The translations under genes and the position numbers were made by a program. A model generated the notes under the pieces. That model did not search any database and was not told the origin of the DNA. It was given only the letters and a program-made list of their open reading frames with translations. This document shows positions 58,745-64,000 of a stretch of 64,000 nucleotides of DNA, piece by piece. Positions within the stretch are counted from its first letter, which is position 1, and every line of letters starts with the position of its first letter. The DNA comes from Cunninghamia lanceolata (Eukaryota; Streptophyta; Pinopsida; Cupressales; Cupressaceae): NCBI GenBank assembly GCA_027924645.1, contig BSBN01001484.1:496001-560000 (forward strand), read 5' to 3'.

Positions 58745-60110
58745 CTATTTGGGTTTTCTCTTCCAAACCTTTTCAACCTTGTTCTTTTTCAAACATATTA
58801 AATCAGGTGATGTTTTTTCATACACCCTGCAACTATATGCCTTGTGACCAGGAGAATTACACTTGAAACAAACAACATTATCATTCCTTATTGAAGCAAA
58901 TTGATTTTTTCTATAATTAATTGCTTTATGCCCAAAATGATTACAAGTATAACAATAACCATTAAATGAATAGTTATACATGTACATGTATGCTTGTCTT
59001 ATAGGAGCAATTCTTCTTCTTTGATTGTTCACTTTTCTTTTAGGAGCAATAGGCTAATCATTTTTTCTTCTAGGAATCTCTCTAACATTAGAGGATTGAC
59101 TCTTTTCATAACCAAGTCCAGTAGTGTCATTATGATGCTTCTGTTTGCCCAACAACTCATGTAACTTGTATGTACTTTCTTCATATTCCTGATACTTCTT
59201 AGACAAAACTTTGAGACCATCATAATCCTTTTTGAGTTTCATAATTTCACCCTCTAGTTTTAGATTCTCAATCCTTCTAACTTCAAGGTCAAATTTTGAA
59301 ACATCTGCTATCCTCTTAGCTTCCCCAATCTCTATCTTCAGACTGATAATCAAATTGTTTGAGTTATCAATTTGTGTCCTTAAGTTTGCAATCTGAATAC
59401 TTGCCTCTTCAAGATCAGAGAGTACTTTATCTTTGAAGTCTCTTTCTTGTTGTAGTTGCAACATTAATTTTTGGTTCTCCTTCTTATAATTCTTGAGTTC
59501 ACTCAAAGCATATATGAGCTCTCCTTCCATATCAATCTCACAATCTTGTTCATCATATTCCTGATCATCATCACTTATGATGTTAGCTTCTTCTGAAAGA
59601 AATTGGACCTCAACATCTTCATGTGATTGTCTTCTTTCATGGTCACTTTCTTTAGATACCAAATTGTCCTCTTCTTCATTACCATCTTGATAAATTCCTA
59701 TCAATTTCTTCCACACATCCTGAGTTGTTTCACACTGCACAACTTTACAAGAAGCATCATTAGATAAACCAAATAAAATAACCTTCTTGGCTATATGATT
59801 GCATTCAAGAGCCTCTTGGTTATTTGCAGAGTTAGAAAATCCATTCTCAATAGACATCCATACATCATATCCTAAAGAGGATAAATAGACTTGCATTCTC
59901 ATACACCAAACTGAAAAATCTGAACCATTAAACAGAGGAACTCCAGAAACTCTTTTGCTGATTAAACTTGTGAAGCATCTTTATCAACTGATTGAACATT
60001 AACACCTAAATTTGATATGGATGATGTCTTTTGTGTCTTTTGACTAGAATGAAGCTTGACATTTCTCATGTTCTTATTTCTTCTGCACTTACCCATTGAA
60101 CTCCACACAC
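58745..60110 (-). pseudogene. Sirevirus-type gag with long coiled coil and two zinc knuckles
   Basis: Minus strand. An N-terminal piece MGKCRRNKNMRNVKLHSS lies near 60100; after a frame break near 59960 the capsid part begins (VPLFNGSDFSVWCMRMQVYL, GYDVWMSIENG, 59950-59850). CETTQDVWKKLIGIY is the usual copia gag block. An acidic stretch and a heptad-rich coiled coil follow (about 59520-59170), then LLGKQKHHNDTTGLGYEKSQ, matching the signature in the gag at 37106-38263. A final frame change near 59045 leads to the knuckles CYTCNHFGHKAINY (last Cys lost) and CFKCNSPGHKAYSC (intact). About 280 codons are continuously open, so this gag is better preserved than the other. Confidence 0.87.
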
Positions 60111-60152
60111 AGGACCTACCCAAGCTAATTAAGCTTCAAAAGGGAACTTGGC

Positions 60153-60164
60153 TCTGATACCAAT
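60153..60164 (-). promoter_or_regulatory. Primer-binding site, minus strand
   Basis: The plus strand reads GGCTCTGATACCAAT before the LTR, i.e. TGGTATCAGAGCC on the minus strand two bases after the 5' LTR end (TACA). tRNA-iMet primer type, intact. Confidence 0.9.
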
Positions 60165-62951
60165 TGTAGGAGTACAATCAACACTGAGAGGGGGGGTGAA
60201 TCAGTGTTGTATGAATTTTAACCTTTTGTAAACTTTATCTTACAAGACAAAAGAGGAAGACATCGTTAAACACATATACATAAGACTACTGATAAAAGAG
60301 GATATAAACAACACCTCATGAGTAAATCATACACACACACAGAGAAGATCAATATGAATCATGACACAAGATTTGCACGAGTGGAAAACCCTCCAGGGGT
60401 AGAAAAACCACTCCAAAACTGCCTCACTGGCTTAAGCAAAAACCTCACTAGTTACAATGTTTAGAAGCACCAACCCCTAATTCATTTAGAAGCACCAACT
60501 TAAAGGAGCACCAACCCCTAATTCATACTCAAATTAAAATCAAGAATTCAGAGGGTTTCTTTGTTTCAATACAAATCACTTCTTCTTTTACATATGTCTG
60601 TCATATCATCAACTCAAATCAATCTGCATACTAGTCTCAATATCTTTGTTTAATCAATTTATAATTCATTCACCTGATTATCTGTGCATACCAATTCACC
60701 TGATGCAATCAATTGCATATTGTCTTTCTGATGATCTTATCAATCTCTATATCTGATTCAGTTTATCTCTACACAATTAATTTCATATTATCTTCATGCT
60801 TGATTTGATCCAATCTGTGTCATTCAAGTTGTCTTCAATTTTTCATATCAATTCACATCCATTTCAACTGTAGTATCAAATTAATTCATCATTGATCTGC
60901 ACACACACCCTCATTTACATCATCTGTATATATATATGGATTTCAAACAAAAAGACCTTTCAAATTCAACTTTTTCCTGCAAAAAAAATCTTTTCATATT
61001 CCTCTGTGCATTTTCAATTATTCAATAACCCCTTCAAATTCAATCTACAAAAATAACTCTTCACCAAATTGTCAATCTACAAAGAATAAATCAAACTTCT
61101 CTGCAATAAAAAATTTGCACATAAAGAGAATAAAATCTCTTTCAAACATTATCTCTATCTACAAAAACAATTTCATTTTCATATGCAAAAATAAAATCAA
61201 TCTCTTGCAATAAAACTTTTCACCTTCTCTTCAATAAATTTCTCACAAAAAATATCTTCAGATCCTCTTCTCAAAAATTCTCTGCATAAAAAAACTTTTC
61301 AACTTCTTCTATGAAATCTTAATCTGCCTCTAAAAGAAAATAGAAAACTCCCTCATTAAAAAATCATCTTCAAACAAGAATTATCTCTATGAATTTATGA
61401 ATGATACCCATCAATCTTCTGTAAAAGATTAGCATTTTATATTTTCATTTTCATTCTTCAAAAAACATTCATTCCAATCTGCCCTCTTCATCTTCCCCTA
61501 CATACAAATTCCTTAAGAAAAATCCTTCTAAAAAAAATGCTTTTAAAGAAACTTTCTTATTTTTTATAAGAAGAAATAAAAACCTCATTCAGTATAGATT
61601 TTAAGACTTCAGGAGAAATCTTAAAAATAGAAGATCTCTCAAAAATAGTCACAAAAAAATCTGCCACCAAACAAACTAAAATTAACCTTTTCTCAAACAC
61701 CTTAACTGTAGATGATGGCCATTTGAGTGTCAAAGTTAACAGGCAGAGAGGAGGTCTTAGTTTGAACACCGACCATGGATCTTTTAATTCGCGCTTAGAC
61801 CATTTTTAAACATAGCCATTGACGTAAAGTTGGCGCTCAACACATTTAAAAGCAAACCTGATATAGCGGTGGGTGCCCTTTAGAAGCCCGGTCAACTTAA
61901 TGACCCCAAACCCCTTTGGAAGGTCATCACTTAAGTGATGACCTATAATAATAGGTCACTTTTAATTTATAAGAAAAGTGCATCTGTTTTGAATACATGA
62001 CTTGCTTAGGATTTTTAAGATCCTAAAAACATACCATATTTTTGACAAAATCCTAATACGAATTTTGCTGAGGAGAAACATATCACTGATCTAATCTAGT
62101 TTTCACTTGATCATGACTATAACCAATCAGTCCATTACGAAGCTAAAACTCCATCAAACTTAACCAAATATAACCTTTGATACCTTCTTGTGTCCAACAT
62201 CATAACCTTTATAGAAGACTCATATCACTGTATGAACTCTTGTAAAAAGAGCATCACAAAGAAGATATGGTAGCATCAAACACTTCAAGCACCAAACATC
62301 TCTACCTTGAAGATAAAAAATGAAAAACTGACTATATCATTGATATCTTTGAGAACCTCTGATCACTTCATTTGACAACTCTTTGAAAGCATCTGAAGCA
62401 TAGCTATAGAATCCCTGAATTCATTAAAGTGAAGATCTGAGTATTATGAAGATCAACTTCTCAATCCTGATCATGATTTGAAATGAGTGAAGAGAGCACA
62501 ACCTACACTTTGCATCTTGTTCATGCAACATGGAGACATTGAAAAAACACATGGACCTCAACCATCAACAAGCATCATGTAAACATAACATAACACAACT
62601 ATCAATATGCTTGAGAGACCATATCATCATCATGATGAAAACCATTGATCAAGACATGATGCCCTTTTTTTATTATCCTAAATAAAGCAAGATCCCACTG
62701 TCTTGAGCACAACCTGTGACTTTTAAATTCACATCATGTGACATCACATTTCCAAACTTATGATCAATGACATCCTAAAACAAGAAGAAACTCTTACCAT
62801 CAATACTACATTACACCAAACCAACTACACATCTCTATGAACTGACCAAGCAATGAACAACTATCTCCTCCTGATGTCATGTAACAACTATGACAACTTT
62901 ACATCATCAACTAAACACACTTTTGTCATTAATGACAACCTGTCACCATCA
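60165..62951 (-). repeat. 5' LTR of the gag-only element (right copy, 2787 bp)
   Basis: The plus-strand limits TGTAGG...CCATCA correspond to TGATGG...CCTACA on the minus strand. It is collinear with the left copy apart from substitutions and a short tandem duplication of GCACCAACCCCTAATTCAT text at about 60466-60530. The C-loop stem CAACACTGA/TCAGTGTTG lies at 60179-60187 and 60201-60209. Confidence 0.9.
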
Positions 62952-64000
62952 AATACATGATATGTCGACAATCCATTTTAGTAAATAAAAATTTTTTTGA
63001 CACAAAATTATGTAGAGAATTTTTGCATTAACATTTTAGATCCTATTCCATGAAATGTTAATGCAAAATTCTCTACATAATTTTTGTTTTGTTTGAAAAG
63101 AGGGTTATTGTTGTTGTTTTAATGGTTTATGTTCAATCCTCCTTTCACTACAAACATTCCAAGGGCTTATCAACCAAGTTGAATCTCCACTAAGAGAGAG
63201 CAATCACCTATCACATTGGGCTGCCACTTGGGAACCTGTGGATTCTTGGATGTGTCAAACAATGTCTATATCTAATGCTCAATTGTGCTTAGAAACCCTA
63301 ATTATGCAAATCAGTAAGCAAATTGTCAAATTACGGCAAATCCTTTCAGACTGAGGTAAAGGATAGAGATATTTAACTTACTATTTTTTGAAGTTCAGAA
63401 GGCGTAAAGTCGAGGTCACGGGGACTAGCACCCAAGTCCAAGGTACATGTTTCTTTGTGGAATCTTGATCTCCTTCCAACATTGATCTACACTGCAACTT
63501 CTTTTTCTGGGAATTCAACTGCGGAGGACATGGGGACTAGTGCCCTAGTCCTAGAAAAGTTCCAGTGTCCTGCTTCTTTCTAGATCTTGAATCCTTGATG
63601 TCTACTACTCCTTCCTACAACTCAACTCCACGGGACTCAACACCTGTAACCTGCAATCATAAGGAGTGTGGGAGTGGGTTGTGGTGTTTAGAGGCTTGCC
63701 TCGGTCAAGCCCCAGAGAGACATACAAGTCTTCCAAACACCATTGTCAAATGAGAGTGCGTATCCCAGCGGGATAGAGGAAAAAATCCAAATGATAAATG
63801 ATTGAAAACAAAATAGATATCACCTTGTAGTGAAGATCTCATGGAAGGAAGATGCTCTTCATGCCATGAGGAGATGGATGCCAAATTTGCAAATACAAAC
63901 ACAATAACAATGTTTTGCTCTGCAACACAATGAATATTTTGAATGCTCTGTGATCACAAGTACGCATAAAATCCATCTCTAGTTTGCAAATGAAACCTAA
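62952..64000. other. Right flank, no gene recognised
   Basis: About 1 kb of non-coding DNA apart from the fold-back at 63004-63084. It contains two similar phrases GGGGACTAGCACCCAAGTCC (63420-63439) and GGGGACTAGTGCCCTAGTCC (63532-63551), a degenerate repeat 112 bp apart. Short frames at 63565-63753 and 63902-63705 have no domain. Confidence 0.4.
63004..63084. repeat. Near-perfect short fold-back
   Basis: The left arm 63004-63036 (AAAATTATGTAGAGAATTTT...) is the reverse complement of the right arm 63053-63084 with a single-base bulge, leaving a loop of about 16 bases. It could be a miniature transposon remnant or, if transcribed, a small-RNA precursor. Confidence 0.75.

Larger units (their letters stand above)
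54567..62951 (-). mobile_element. Gag-only Sirevirus-like retrotransposon, minus strand (8.4 kb)
   Basis: Two LTRs of about 2.77 and 2.79 kb enclose an interior of only 2.8 kb, with AATAT on the left (54562-54566) and AATAC on the right (62952-62956) as a probable target duplication. On the minus strand the order is 5' LTR, primer-binding site, gag with zinc knuckles, then non-coding sequence with purine tracts, then the 3' LTR. No pol domain is present. LTR copies look only a few percent apart, so this is a fairly recent insertion of a non-autonomous element. Confidence 0.9.

Overview
This is a gene-poor, AT-rich stretch of a large plant nuclear genome that consists almost entirely of transposable elements, many of them nested. 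I found no intact host gene, no rRNA or tRNA gene and no CRISPR array. The element types (Sirevirus-like Ty1/copia, Tekay- and Reina-like Ty3 chromoviruses, a plant L1-type LINE), the age of most copies and the absence of genes over 64 kb suggest a seed plant with a giant genome, possibly a gymnosperm. Species cannot be decided from the window.

Layout, left to right. 1-2811: 3' end of a copia element (RNase H remnant, polypurine tracts, 1.6-kb LTR). 2812-5334: unassigned, LTR-like with a TATA box, then a short gag-like ORF. 5335-7632: 3' end of a second Sirevirus-like element whose last ORF is not pol but the C-terminus of a non-retroviral protein (called ORF-X here), followed by its LTR. 7633-19013: decayed Tekay-like chromovirus with very long LTRs; its 5' LTR carries a 1-kb terminal-inverted-repeat element. 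19765-21129: minus-strand retrocopy-like unit containing a recent 613-bp tandem duplication. 21130-34297: Reina-like chromovirus with 390-bp LTRs, preceded by a fragment of a second copy. Its pol is interrupted by a young, nearly intact 7.1-kb Sirevirus (25150-32272, TSD TGTTA). 34298-50915: a minus-strand LINE cut into three pieces by a pol-less Sirevirus-like element (35912-43465, TSD TTAAT) and by a second insertion (44391-50124) holding another, divergent ORF-X on the minus strand. 50916-54566: nothing recognised. 54567-62951: minus-strand gag-only LTR retrotransposon with 2.8-kb LTRs. 62952-64000: a short perfect fold-back, otherwise unassigned.

The most interesting signals are two. First, five different Sirevirus-like LTR families here share a cascade of small RNA hairpins in the transcribed part of the LTR: an array with an invariant AGTG(A/T/G) loop and stems that differ in sequence but stay self-complementary, then a CGTGG/CCACG-type stem, then a stem closing a C-rich loop just upstream of the primer-binding site. 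The stems covary between families, which argues for selection on structure. Second, pol-less relatives of these elements carry ORF-X, a roughly 1100-codon protein of unknown function present in three divergent copies. Together they look like a family of non-autonomous retroelements that keep the cis signals and gag, or gag plus ORF-X, and presumably use the polymerase of autonomous copies such as 25150-32272.
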